A stretch of DNA of 64,000 bases from Lumbricus rubellus (GCA_945859605.1 OX243817.1:25193569-25257568); one strand, 5' to 3'. Counted from the first letter of the stretch, positions 10,945-23,248 are shown. The notes: generated by a model from the letters alone, not told the origin. Numbers and translations: made by a program.

Positions 10945-11444
10945 CCGGTGTCACGAAATAGAATATCCCCGTATAGGCATAAATCTTATTCCCCGTATAA
11001 ATAGTATCCCCCAAATGAAGAAAAATATATTAAAAAGTCACTTCCGCATGTAGTTTTTTTGCAAATTAAGTTTCATCTACTTTGTTTTGAACATTGACAC
11101 TAACAGGTAGGCTATGTTTATTCATACTAGATAAATTTTTTGCTTTGGTTAGAGCACTTAAAACTTTTAAAACACTTAAAACACTCAGAGTCACCATAAA
11201 TAAATTCGAATAGCCTTTCTCTGTAGCCTATAGGCCTATTGCTCAGGACACTTAAAACAATAATTAGTCACTTCAAATTTTCATTAGAGCATAAAAAATT
11301 CAATTATACGCATTTTATCAAAAAGAGGATAGAATGTTTTATCCCCCCGGAAAGTATATAGACCAGTTAATTCCATCCGGGGGATAGATTAATTCATTTC
11401 CCCCGGATAGCTTTCAGGGGGGATACTCCTTTTCGTGTCACCGG
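10945..11444. mobile_element. CCGGTG-ended inverted-repeat insert (MITE-like), copy 1
   Basis: The left end CCGGTGTCACGAAATAGAAT is mirrored by the right end, which on the minus strand reads CCGGTGACACGAAAAGGAGT; both continue into ATCCCC. Internal CCCCCGGATAG motifs recur near the right end. A 461 bp relative sits at the same point of family copy II (19147-19607). No clear target duplication is visible. Confidence 0.7.
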
Positions 11445-11572
11445 CGACTTGCGACATTTTTGGAAACTTTGCCTCTGGTTGCACTCTGCCAGTGCCAGTC
11501 CCAAGCCTGGATAAAATAGGAGGCGTCGCTAATAGTCTTAGCCATCGTCCCCGTCGCCACCACACAGTGACG

Positions 11573-12582
11573 TTAAACTGCAGCTACAAACCCACACTTT
11601 TGGGATTAAAGTCTCACAAACGACTAAAAAAGGTCGTGAGATATTTTCGCCAACAAACTCATGAACACTGCAGATTAAAATAATTATGGCTGTGCAGTTC
11701 TAAAATGTCTTTTAAAAGCCCTACGCCCTTGTATAGCCCGATGCCAAGAAAACGATGTCGCGCTTGCGCTTAATACCCACTGCTGTCTCTCCCACGCTAT
11801 AGTTGCTTCGCTAACGGCGACGCTCTTTCGTTCTTTCTGTATTAATTTTATGCTGCAGCCGACAACGATGCATCGAATTAATTAACTAATTAAAAATTAT
11901 ATTCATTCGACGACAACAATTTAAAACGACTAATAAATTACAAAGACGACGATGAAGAACGCGTAAAGTCTTTGTTCGTACGCACGCACGCACGCACTGT
12001 CCGATAGACAAACACCGGGGCGCGTATACATACATGTATACACGGCACTTGTTTTTCGCTTCAGACATCACAATAATATTAGTTCACTAAGTGATACTTA
12101 CTCCACCGCATGCACGTGTCTTAACACGCATGCGCGAGACATGCGCGATTGCTCCATATATATAGCGCGCACCTTTCTTTCTCCGACCGTCAATAATTCT
12201 TTAATTTCGTGCGCGCGCGGCCCGTATATACACGAAACAATTGTTGAAACATTACACATTCAAACAAACTGCAACATCGTTTCCTAGGCACGCAACTCTA
12301 CACAAAGCAACTCTGCAGCAGCAACTGAGCACTGAAGATGGCCCGTCATTTCAATTGGTACACTCCCTCCCCTACCCTTAACCCCCCCACATCCCACCCC
12401 TACAGCACAAGATGCGTGACTCTGTAACGCTCCCTCTGTCCCCGGCGGGCATTCATGGCCCGGTGGGGCGACTAACACTCTATCGAACGCCGCAGAAATT
12501 TCTATGCGACGCAAAACACACATAATTATTTATTGCTTATAAAAACACGACATAATTCGCGGACGCTTCTTCTTGCGATCCG
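11573..12582. other. Unique non-coding DNA, AT-rich with CpG pockets
   Basis: No gene supported. A 21 bp word at 12189-12209 (begins GTCAATAATTC, ends TTAATTTCG) recurs exactly at 12742-12762. Spaced TAAT/ATTA cores are present. Confidence 0.5.
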
Positions 12583-12700
12583 CGTGCACGCACACACGCA
12601 CACACGCACACACACAGACACACACACAGACACACCCACACACACTAACACACTAACACACTAACACACTAACACACTAACACACTAACACACACACACA
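12583..12700. repeat. (CA)n and (ACTAACAC)n microsatellite
   Basis: Starts as CACACG/CACACA, then changes to seven or so ACTAACAC units at about 12642-12690. Confidence 0.9.
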
Positions 12701-14087
12701 TGTTGAGGCCGGACCTCCCCGAGACAGAGGATAAGCCGACAGTCAATAATTCTTTAATTTCGAACGATAACGGCGACAGATACGTCCACTAGATGTCGGG
12801 GTGGAACGTATACACGCGGAAAAATCGTTTTATTGGCCTCATTAAATTAGCCAAACGACGACGATCGTAAACTGAATAATAATAATAATATCAATAACGC
12901 TCTCCGGCGCCAGCGGTCAAATGAGTAGACGCGTAAAAGCGGTTGTAATTGTCACCGGCGATCCGCGTGATAGGCGATATAATATATCGCAATTTATATG
13001 GCCTCCTCCTCCTCCGCGGGAATTAACAGGGACCCGTCATAATGGCCAGCTTACAATAATTACATGTATTGTTGTCGATCGCCTAAGAGTCGGAAAAACT
13101 TGTAGATAAAGACGATGCGGCGCAAGTTGCCTCTTTTCTTCTTTCTTATTTTATAAAACGCGATGCATGACACGACTCGCTTGTGCGTGTGTAAGCTACA
13201 CACAACACCGAAATTTAATATTCTGCACTAGACTATTATAGTAGCGCACCATAAAAGAGCGCGACCGTTTTCTGTTATATGAGAATTTATAATGCGCTGG
13301 AGCTTCCTTTTCATGCGCTCGTCGGACATTCTCTCGTGCAAGCGAGTTTCTACGCAGCGCTTAAGCGTATCGGAGACAAAACGCCTTCGGATCAATGACT
13401 GTGTTGTACTAAGCGCTTTGTAAATTAATGAAACTTTTCAAAGGAACTTCTAAGACGGTTGATGATCCTTTGCATGCAGGTCCTTTGAAAGCGGAACCGT
13501 GGAGCTAAATGCACGAGCGATTGCAGTTAATGATGATGTGCATGCATGATATACTGCATATAATATTTAATAAGCTTATATACATGACAATGTCATGACA
13601 TCAAATTTATCTTAATAACTTGATGATTTCGAACGATGTATATACGGTGTATATACTTAAAGTCTTCAACATAATAATATATGGAGATTTATGATGCGTT
13701 TGAGACTGGAGACATGCGCTATACATATATATGTCATCATGCACAATGCGATTTAGTCTAAAACCGTTTAATGAAAAGACAAGTCGCACCGCGTCTATAT
13801 ATACAATGTAGATTCCAATCGAGTTAAAATTCTTCAAATTTAACTCGATCTCTTTGTTCTCAACTTTCAGGTAACTGCATGAACAATTGAAACATGCATC
13901 AATTTGAAGAAATTTAATAAAACAACAATAGAGGGGTACAACATAATAGGAACCACGACAACAAAGAAGGCGAATGAGCCATTGTTGTTGTTGTCATTGT
14001 TGCAACACGTGTTGGTGCAATTCTCTCTAATTAATATAGTTTGAATGCACATATGGTCGCTAATGCTATAACTCAATTGTTACATGT
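12701..14087. other. Unique non-coding DNA
   Basis: No exon recognised. It holds the second copy of the 21 bp word (12742-12762), an (AAT)n run near 12873-12890 and AT-rich sequence to 14087. A 'gcgctttgtaaat' scrap at about 13414 may be an old LINE tail. Confidence 0.5.
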
Positions 14088-14670
14088 TTAACGACATCAC
14101 TGCCATATCAGAGATAATTATTAGTGTCGCCCTCCTCCTTTATTCAGGCTTTTTATTCAGAGAACAACCAGTGGCGGAGTTCAATGGTTGCCTTCGATCA
14201 AGTCACTTTTGCTCACAGATGTAAAAAAAACGATGGAAACAAAATAAAAAACGGGAAAAAACGTCATTTTATTCGAAAAATAAAAACGAAAAAAACGGGG
14301 AAAAAACCGAAAAGGAAAATGATTTGTCTTTGTTACTTCTTAAACTGCATTTTAAACTCAGAAACCATGTTTATGATTTTTTCCCCTAATCATTTCATAT
14401 AGGGACCTACTACATGTAGGACCTATCTCTTAAAGGATGACTTTAAGCAATTAAATAATGACACCAATTAGCTGAATCATTGACAGTAGGCTGAAAACGT
14501 AGAGAAAATCAGAAAAAGTAAAATTAAGGAAAAATAACAACAGACAGTAAATAAATAAATAAAGCTACACAAAAAATAAAATAAAAACGGAATAAAACGA
14601 TGAGAAAAAAACACGAAAAAACCACGTTTTTTGGGAGCGAATAAAAAACGAAAAACGTTTTAAACAACTA
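14088..14670 (-). mobile_element. Composite retroposon-like family, minus-strand copy
   Basis: Read on the minus strand: a body rich in 'cgttttt' and 'tttttcg' words (14670-14210), which aligns with 18660-18990 (shared 'tttatttatttactgtctg'), then 'gaactccgccactggttgt' and the family 3' tail ending 'cgttaaacatgtaacaa' at 14088-14080. It lacks the tandem array and the CCGGTG insert. Confidence 0.6.
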
Positions 14671-14865
14671 CATGTATGCTTTCGCGTATCCAGGACTTTC
14701 TCTTCAAACCCTGAAGATGAAAAAATGAGCCTGACACTTTTGGACTAAAGTTTTTAAGCAGTGGTTAGTAATGACGTCCCTGAGGGATCGTAAATACGTC
14801 GGGGCAAAAAATAATACTTTGTTTAATTTTCGATCTGACATACTAATGCGCAGAATGATTACAAT

Positions 14866-15192
14866 CAAGGCCGTAGCTAGAGGGTGTTTTGGGTGTTTGA
14901 ACATCCCCCGAAATGAAAAATGTACAAAATAATATAATGCATTTACTATCACATGATATAAAAACCATGACATAAAGCCATGAAAACACCTTCCGAAATG
15001 AAAAATGTAAAAAGTATTAGAATGCATTCACTAGCACATAATGAAAATACATGAAATTAGGTCGATAATGGTAAGAAAGCCGTTTCCGATGACTAAAAAA
15101 GGTCGTCCAAAATGTTGACGACCAAGAAAGGTCGTCAGAAATTCTCCGCCGAAGAAACACCCCCCCGAAATCAAATACTGGCTACGGCTTTG
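14866..15192. mobile_element. hAT-type MITE with 8 bp target duplication
   Basis: The left end is CAAGGCCGTAGCTAG. The right end read on the minus strand is CAAAGCCGTAGCCAG. Perfect 8 bp duplications ATTACAAT flank it (14858-14865 and 15193-15200). There is no transposase ORF. The 8 bp duplication and CA-starting inverted ends fit the hAT superfamily. Confidence 0.85.
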
Positions 15193-15375
15193 ATTACAAT
15201 TCATGTATATAGTGTGAACAGATGATGGTAAGTTGTTTCAGAAGTCGAATTTAACTGACGGCATCCATGACGTGCTACTGCTAAGCTTACAAACGCCATC
15301 TGCCGAATGTAAGGTTGAGTGGACCTTTGTGAGGTAACGGCCCTATAGCGGGAAGAGATCTCGCGTCGGTGCGCT

Positions 15376-15665
15376 CTTGAATGAATGAATGAATGAATGA
15401 ATGAATGAATGGATGAAGAAATGAATGGATGAAGAAATGGATGAATGAATGAATGAATGAGTGAATGAGTGACTGAGTGACTGAATGAACGAACGAACGA
15501 ATGAGCGAATGAATAAACTAATGAACGACTGAATGGATGGATGGATGAATGATTTATTGATTTATTGATTTAATGAATGAATGAACGAATGAGTGAATGA
15601 ACAAATGAACGAATGAATGAACGAATGAACGACTGACCGAACGAACAAATGATGAATGGGTGAAT
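15376..15665. repeat. (GAAT)n microsatellite with variants
   Basis: GAAT, GGAT, GACT, GAAC and TTGATTTA variants in a long degenerate array. Confidence 0.9.
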
Positions 15666-16235
15666 GAACGAATTTGTTCATTGTGTACAAAAGTGTCATG
15701 ATACAATCGTGAGACAGTAAGAGCATGCAGTGCGACAGGACCCAAGGCAGGAAAATCTAATAGCTCCTGACTATTATATTATAGCCTGACCCTGCATGCT
15801 TCCGTGATAATTTTTCATGCATGCTTTCATTTAGTATAGGCCTACTTAATTAGAACTTTTAATTGATAATTATATATAAAGTGATATTAATAATATTTAT
15901 AATGATTATTTAGCCCTACTTCAATTGTAATAATAATTATAGTGTCTACAAATTGGTGTTGTTGTCACTTTTTAACGCTGACAATAATTGTGACGGCATT
16001 TAAACCCCAATTATTCTCTTCTTACTTGCATCCGTGCATCTGGCAATTTCTCCTTCCATCCACTGCATGCTACTTCATGTATCGTAAATATTTCCATCCT
16101 CCCGTCTTGGCTCTTCCCCTTTACCCTCTTTCCATCCTTCATTCATTCGCGACCAATTCGCAGCAACTTCATTCTGTATCGGACTCCGTATTATAATTAT
16201 TCCCATGGCACGCTTACATGGCTCAAAATATGAGC
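15666..16235. other. Unique AT-rich non-coding DNA
   Basis: No gene seen. Confidence 0.5.
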
Positions 16236-16492
16236 ACGTCTGTCTGTCTATCTATCTGTCTATTTGTCTGTCTGTTTGTCTGTCTGTCCGTCGTCCGTCT
16301 GTCCGTCCCTCCGCCCGTCCGTATGTCCGTCTGTTTGTCTATCTATCTGTCTGTTTGTCTGTCTGTTTCTGCCTGTCTGTCTGTCTGTCCGTCGGTCCGT
16401 TCGTCCGTCCGTCTGTCTGTTTATTTGTCTATATGTATGTCTGATCGCCCGTTCGTCCGTCTGTCTGTCTGTCTGTCCGTCTGTCTGGTTTC
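16236..16492. repeat. (CTGT/CCGT)n microsatellite
   Basis: Mixed CTGT and CCGT units. The overlapping frames on both strands are its translations. Confidence 0.95.
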
Positions 16493-17350
16493 TTTTCCGC
16501 GCAATCACCAAACCCTCGAAGGTCCTTCGTCCTTTCGCCTGGTCGGGTGCATGCCTGGCCCGTCCGCCCGTCGGCCGGCCAGCCAGTCGTCTTGCCCTGC
16601 CGGACCGTTCCCTGCCGGGCGGCGGGGCGAGTGACGGGCCCCTAAGGCCGTCGTAAGTACCATCGGCGCCAAGTCGGCGGAAGCGGCGACAAAGCCCGTC
16701 AATGTGTTCGGATTTCGATCGGCGCCATTGCTCCGAATTAGCATAAGCAGATGGCCGCCTCTCTGCACCTTCCCCTCAACACGAACGCCCCCCCTTCCCA
16801 CCCCCCCACCCCCCCCCCCCACACACACACTCCACTTTCTTCCTCACTTCCTCCCCGTATTTCCTCTTACCTCTTCTTCTTCTTCGCCCTCTGCCGACCC
16901 ACCCATCCGTCCTTCCGTCCGTCCGCCCGACTGTCTGCTTGCCTGGCAGTGCCTGTCCGTCTGCTTGCCCGCGGCGCCGGTGGCTTTGCGCCAATGTCGT
17001 TATTTTAATGTCCATATTCAATTATTACAAATATTTGTCCGACCGACCGGCTTCGGTTTGTCCATTTGCATGCCGCTCCCCACCCATCCCATCTCCACCC
17101 CATCTCCACCCCACCCATCTCCACCCCACCCCCATTATCCCCCATCAGACGACAGTCGTTCAAATCTCCGTCGACAGGCGGCGGATCACCTGACACAACC
17201 TGGCCGGATCACGTCACTCGCGTTTGGCACGTGACTCGGCTGGACGATACACCACGTGGTTCTATCAATAGCGACCAATGAAAGAAGTTTGAGGTCCCAA
17301 CCGCAAGTAGGCTTAGGTCTATAAACGCGTCGTGAACCAACTCTGACTAT
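16493..17350. promoter_or_regulatory. CpG-rich unique island (candidate regulatory DNA)
   Basis: CG-dense sequence at 16493-16760 and 16960-17300, interrupted by C-runs with (CA)n (16790-16830) and a CATCTCCACCC minisatellite (17085-17140). Frames are low-complexity. No exon with recognisable protein content. Confidence 0.3.
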
Positions 17351-17463
17351 ATCTGAACTCCGCCATTGCATGGTTGTTCTCTGTCAGTGCCAGCCCCAAG
17401 CCTGGATAAAGGAGGAGGGCGACACTAATCATCTTTGATAATTATGGCAGTGTCGTTAAACAG
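17351..17463 (+). mobile_element. 3' tail of the composite retroposon-like family
   Basis: Contains 'gaactccgccattgcatgg', 'gtcagtgccagccccaagcc', 'ggaggagggcgacactaatc' and the terminal 'gcagtgtcgttaaac'. It is a 5'-truncated copy, directly followed by the tetranucleotide array at 17476. Confidence 0.75.
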
Positions 17464-17475
17464 TAATAAGTTGAC

Positions 17476-18170
17476 TACTTGACTGACTGACTGACTGACT
17501 GACTGACTGACTGACTGACTGACTGATTGACTGACTGACTGACTGACTGACTGACTGACTGACTGACTGACTGACTGACTGACTGACTGACTGATTGACT
17601 GATTGACTGACTGACTGACTGACTGACTGACTGACTGACTGACTGACTGACTGGATGGATGGATGGATGGATTGATGGATGGATGGATTGATGGATTGAT
17701 GGATGGTTGGATGAATGGATGGATGGATGGTTGAATGGATGGGTGGATGGATTGATGAGTGGATGAATGGGTGGAGGAATGAATGGATAGATGAATGGAT
17801 GGATGGTTGAATGAATGGATAGATGGATGGACAGATGGATGGATGAATGAATGGATTGATGGATGGATGGATGGATGGTTGAATGGATGAGTGGATGGAT
17901 GAGTGGATGAATATATAGATGGATGAATGGATGGATGGATAGAGGGATGGATGGATGGATGGATGGATAGATAGATGGATGGATCGATGGATGGATGGAT
18001 GAATGAATGGATGAGTGGATGGAGATGGATGGATGGACAGATGGATGGATGGATGGATGGATGGATGAGTGGATGGATGAGTGGATGAATGGGTGGATGA
18101 ATGGATGGTTGAATGAATGGATGGATGAATGAATGGATGAGTGGATGGAGATGGATGGATGGTCGGAATG
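17476..18170. repeat. (GACT)n then (GGAT/GAAT)n array
   Basis: Almost pure GACT units at 17479-17652 switch abruptly to GGAT-type units from 17653 to 18170. The 259-codon minus-strand frame (serine/glutamine, then histidine/proline repeats) is a translation of it. Confidence 0.95.
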
Positions 18171-18535
18171 ACGGATGGATCGATAAACAGATGGCTCGAT
18201 TCACGGATGTCTTGACAATAATATTATAATCATTGACAACTTTACTACTTTTTGCAATACATCAAATCAATTAGATCATTATTTTGTTATAATACTCAGT
18301 ACTGTGCCTTTCTCGAAAATGATCTGTTGAAACTTGAAAGCTCAACTGTTTTTTCTACTATTTTTTTAAACTATTTTTGCGCTTTTATTGGCTGCGAGCA
18401 ATTCAATATAGAGTGGGTCAAATGTTTCTAAAAAGAGAGTCTTGGAATGAATATAGACAAAAATTTGTTTTTTGGATTTTAACTTTAAAAATATTTAAAA
18501 AACGAAAAAAGTTTTATATATACATATATGGCTTC
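18171..18535. other. Unique AT-rich DNA
   Basis: No gene seen. Confidence 0.5.
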
Positions 18536-18653
18536 AGTTATTAGGCGTTCGCTCTCCAGTAGTGTTCTTGCGGTTCTTTTTTTCCTTCAAAAAAGGGAAA
18601 GAATAACTGCAAAAACGATATAGGATATACTGGAGCGCGAACGCCTTTTAACT
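18536..18653. repeat. Small inverted repeat (hairpin element)
   Basis: The left arm AGTTATTAGGCGTTCGCTCT pairs with the right arm, which on the minus strand reads AGTTAAAAGGCGTTCGCGCT. Pairing extends through CCAGTA and partly into the pyrimidine-rich interior. About 118 bp in all; no clear target duplication. Confidence 0.6.
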
Positions 18654-19660
18654 AAAAAACCATCCTTTAACTTAAAACGTTTTTCGTTTTCATAAATATT
18701 CTTCAAAAACCGTCTTTTTCGTTTTTATTTTATAGTTTTATTCGTTTTTTATGTGACTTTATTTATTTATTTACTGTCTGTTATTATTTAGCTTAATTTT
18801 ATTTTTGTCTGACATTCCTTGCGTTTCACCGTAATTTTGGCCTACTAATAAAGTTGTGTTATTTTTCCGATTAAGAAAAAATTGTATAAGCAAGGTTTTT
18901 AAGTAAAAAAATGCAGTTTAAGACGCAACAAAGTAAAATAATTTTCCTTTTCCGTTTTTTGTCGTTTCTTCCGTTTTTATTTCTTCAAATTAAAAAAAGG
19001 TCATCAGATTTTATACGCGGCGACTTGCGACATTTCTGGGAAAACTTGAGACATTTATGGGGAAAACTTGGGCCATATCTGGGGGAAATTGTCTGACAAA
19101 CGACTAAAAAATAAATATACTTTTAAAAAGTCATCAGATTTTATTGCCGGTGTCACGAAATAGAGTATCCCCCGTATTAAAAGTATCCCCCAAAATGAGG
19201 AAAAGTCGAAAAAAATACTTCCGCGTGCTTTTATTTTTGCAAATTAATTTTCATCTGCTTTGTTTTGAACAATGACACTAACAGGTATGTTTATTCCTAC
19301 TATAGATAATTTGTTTTGCTTTGTTTTTATAGCACTTAAAACGTTTAAAACACTTAAAAACACTCGGAGACATTAAATAAATTCGAGTTGCCTTTCTCTT
19401 GGCATTGCTTAGGTCACTTAAAACAATCAGAGTCACTTTAAATTTTGATTAGAGTATAATTGTTTTAATTATACACATTTTTCAAAAAATGGGATAGAAT
19501 GGTTTATCCCCCCCGGATAGTCTAGACTGGTCAATTCCATCCGGGTGGATAGATTAATTCATCCCCCCGGATAGCTTTTGGGGGGATAATCCTTTTCGTG
19601 TCACCGGTGACTTGCGACATTTTTGGAAACTCCGCCACTGCTTGCATTCTGCCAGTGTTT
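18654..19660 (+). mobile_element. Composite retroposon-like family, copy II
   Basis: A body of 'cgttttt' words (18660-18990), then 'catcagattttatacgcggc' and a short array of 'gacatttctggg' units (19022-19085), a second 'catcagatttta', the CCGGTG insert (19147-19607), then 'cgacatttttggaaactccg' and the start of the 3' tail ('attctgccagtg', about 19650), where homology breaks off. Confidence 0.6.
19147..19607. mobile_element. CCGGTG-ended inverted-repeat insert (MITE-like), copy 2
   Basis: Same ends and interior as 10945-11444, with indels (461 versus 500 bp). Both lie at the identical position in the family, so the insert was present before the family copies separated. Confidence 0.7.
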
Positions 19661-21610
19661 TCGTTTTTTAAATTCCGTTTTCATCGGTTTTTACACAGGC
19701 TAAATGCTAAATTCACAAGAGGGAAATTAGATCTGATTTATTAATAAATATTTATTTATTTATTTTAGGGCTGTTGATTAATCGCAATTGACGCGTGCGA
19801 ATAACGCGCTAAAAAATTGCAATTAAAATTTTTAACGCATTGATCGTGCGCGTTAATTAGATCTGTTTAAAATCGAATAAAAGGCAGAAAAAAAATCGTT
19901 TTAAAAGGAAATAACATACTTAAAACTATTGATTCATTCTTTGCGAATATTCCAATAAAGAATCTGAGTGTTATCGCAGCAATTCGTCGCTCAATAATCG
20001 CTTTTAAATGCGAACCAAAACATGCGTTTATCGCTGGCGATGAGCAGTCCTGAGTCCATGCATATCATAATTATATATAGCAACGTGCACTAAAGTTGTT
20101 TCGGCACCCCGTCAGAATACATTGTTTGAAAAACCTTGCGTATGCATTTTTTTCTTAATCGAAAAATAACACAACTTTATTAGTAAGCCAAAATTACGGT
20201 GAAATAGGAGATGGCATGACCAATAGATCCAGATTTCAAAAATAGATATAATAAGTTATAATATACTTATGTATACAGAAAGACAAAAGGTTTGGCGAGA
20301 GCTGCAACCTCTTGTAAAATATTCTGACCAACTTGATGAGATTCAATAGTACTATTGTTAATTTAACAGGACACCCATTGAACCTACCAATGCAAATAAA
20401 CTGGTCAGCCTAAACAATTGACTGAATAAATAATTAAGTTTGCTAGTCAGAAAAATGATTGTCTAAATCTCACATTTGGGCCTATATATATGTCATTTTA
20501 AAGGTGCGGCTCAAACTAAGAAAAGTCTGCAGGCGCCGCATCGGCATATTCATGTAGGCCTACTCGAAATCTTAAGGATTTGTGGGAAAATAAGCAAATA
20601 TGTTATTTATTAACAACCGCAAAATAGCTAATGGCAATTTGGTGCGCAAACATATGGAGCACACTATAAACAAGTGTAGGCCTAAAGCACCATAGCAATA
20701 AATTGTTTTCGTCAAAAGGATATCAACAATAAGCGTCAACAATAGATACAATATGATATCCAATCCAAACCAGTCTTCTTCGATAATCGTCCACGTCAGC
20801 AAGATGGCTTCTGAAGGGGAAAAGCTATAATCGCCTATCATGCGACGATATATAATAGGCGGATATACGTGTAATATACGAATAGGCGTTTTCCGCTGCA
20901 GCGCTTCAAAGCTCGTTAATTCAAGCACGCAGCGCTTAAGCAGTAAATCTCAACGCGGATGATCTCCTAATTAATTCAAGCGCTCCTCTGCATATATAAT
21001 AGATATACCGAAAGACACACTTTGTTCAAGAACAATGCAGGACATAAGTGTATAGTTCAAAAGGGTGGGACAAAAAGGAGTACACAAATTAAGACGTCGG
21101 ACACATTATAAGGAGTATATCTATATAGTCTAGAAAAAGCGATACGTGCGGCCAACGGCAGACGGCGTTAGCCCGTTAATTTGCCATGAATAGGAAGTCA
21201 AGTTGGGCGATTAGCGACGCCAATACCCTGATATAGGACCCACGGTCCCCTCCCTCAACGGGCCCCTCTCTCCACGGCCCCCTCCCTCCACGGTCGTCGA
21301 GGGCGACCGGTTGGCGACCGTCCCTGAGACGCAGACGACTCGAAAGGGTCGTTGAAATGAAGCCATCGTTATTTATGTCGCGCTGAATTATCGCTGAATA
21401 TTTCTAATCGTGTTTTATATAGCGCAAGCACTTCTTGTTCTCTTCGATTGATGCCGACATTCACGACGACGAGTGGGGCTTCATCATCAGCGGCGGCGGC
21501 GACGACGACGATGATGATGTCGGCGTCGGCGACGAACATAGCTCTGCAGGGTAAATAGGTATATAGTCTGCAGACGACTTCAACCGATCTCAAGGGCGCG
21601 CTCCGATACA
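19661..21610. other. AT-rich non-coding DNA with repeat fragments
   Basis: No gene supported. 19768-19855 (GGGCTGTTGATTAATCGCAA and repeated GCAATT/AACGC words) looks like the terminal region of a hAT-type MITE, but I find no partner end. 21150-21350 is unique CG-rich sequence. An L2-like tail in reverse lies near 21405-21432. Confidence 0.45.
20139..20205 (-). repeat. Inverted copy of 18826-18900
   Basis: On the minus strand it reads 'atttcaccgtaattttggc' followed by 'ttactaataaagttgtgtt', nearly identical to 18826-18900. The two arms face each other about 1.24 kb apart. Confidence 0.8.
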
Positions 21611-21790
21611 GTATACCTACAGACGGACGGACGGACGGACGAACAGACAGACGGACGGACAGATAGACAGACAGACAGACAAACAAACAGACAGATAGAC
21701 AGTCAGACAGACAGACAAACAGACAGACAGACAAACAAACAGAAAGATAGACAGACCTTGAGACAGAGAGAGAAAGACAGACATGCAGAC
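21611..21790. repeat. (GACA/GACG)n microsatellite
   Basis: GACG units change into GACA/AACA units. Confidence 0.95.
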
Positions 21791-22074
21791 ACAAATCTGA
21801 TTATAAGGACGAACAGACAATACATGTATGCAATGCATGAGCTTGGAGATGTTCTTGGTATAAGCGCACAGACGACGAAGGCACAAATAACGCGCAACAG
21901 ATCCTTCTCTAAGATTCTTGTTTAGACAATAGTTAGCCAAAGGACCCCCGCAGTTGTAGCGTTATTTGTGAATTGTATTCTCTGCATGGTCCTCTTCAGT
22001 CCTTTCAAAAGGAAGTCGTATACTTTTATACAGTCTTCTGCATGCAAGTGAACGAAAACACTTCAGGAGGAAAA

Positions 22075-22520
<446 letters not shown>

Positions 22521-23248
22521 TACAAAGCCATTGCCATCGTTCGTATGCAAGTATTGACATCGACAATAATAATTAATCAACTATTGATCGACGTCATTAT
22601 GACGCCATCCATGTCACTCGGGTCAAAAGGTCGGCTGTCGATTGGCCAATAATAACGTCGCACGCATGCACGACTTATAAACGGTGAACGCCTACAGTGT
22701 GTTATGGCAGTTGCAAATGCGCGCAGTTGTAAAACAAAATCATTACATTGATGCAAGTGCATGTATAACCATAAACATGCAGGACTATTATATATTTAAT
22801 AGGTAAATCTATCAGCTATGGACTCTTGATCGGCGCTTGTATACACTTCTGTAGCGCTTCAATATAGACCCAAAGACTCTGAAGTACCCTTCCATCTGCT
22901 CAAATCCAGGCGCCATGCAGTGTCGCCCAATGCGTAAACGCGTCTCGACAGCCAAATTCACGTCTACTTGTCTGGTCTGGGATCTGAGAGCTGCTCCTTC
23001 ACTCGAAAGCTAATATACGCAGCCGCGGCGAATAAGGTCCTATACACTGCATTGAAGAATGCAATATATAACCATAGAATTGTCTGCAGGTTGCAGGCAG
23101 GCACCCCTATAAGCATTTCAATTTTAACGGCACATTTTTGGAGGACTTTTAAGACGGAGAAGATTCTTATAAGTTTTTCTTCTGCAGCCTCTGATCGTAA
23201 TTTTACAAGTTGCGTGCTTGCATGACGTATGCATGTGGTGCAGTGTCC
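22521..23248. other. Unique non-coding DNA
   Basis: 22590-22700 is unique, with ATTGGCCAAT (CCAAT-box palindrome) at about 22640 and TTATAAA near 22675, possibly regulatory. No exon recognised. Confidence 0.4.

Larger units (their letters stand above)
10691..11572 (+). mobile_element. Composite retroposon-like family, copy I
   Basis: Order: 'catcagattttatacgcggc', a tandem array (10707-10905), a second 'atcagatttta' interrupted by an inverted-repeat insert (10945-11444), then 'cgacttgcgacatttttgg', and a shared 3' tail (about 11475-11572) containing 'tgccagtgccagtccc', 'aagcctggata' and the terminal 'cgttaaac'. The same order recurs at 18993-19660. Five sites share the tail alone or with little upstream sequence, the pattern expected of 5'-truncated retroposons with a common 3' end. 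No reverse transcriptase was found. Confidence 0.65.

Noticed and set aside
17425..18204. 259-codon minus-strand frame of S/Q/V then H/P/S repeats
   Set aside because: Direct translation of (GACT)n and (GGAT)n microsatellites.
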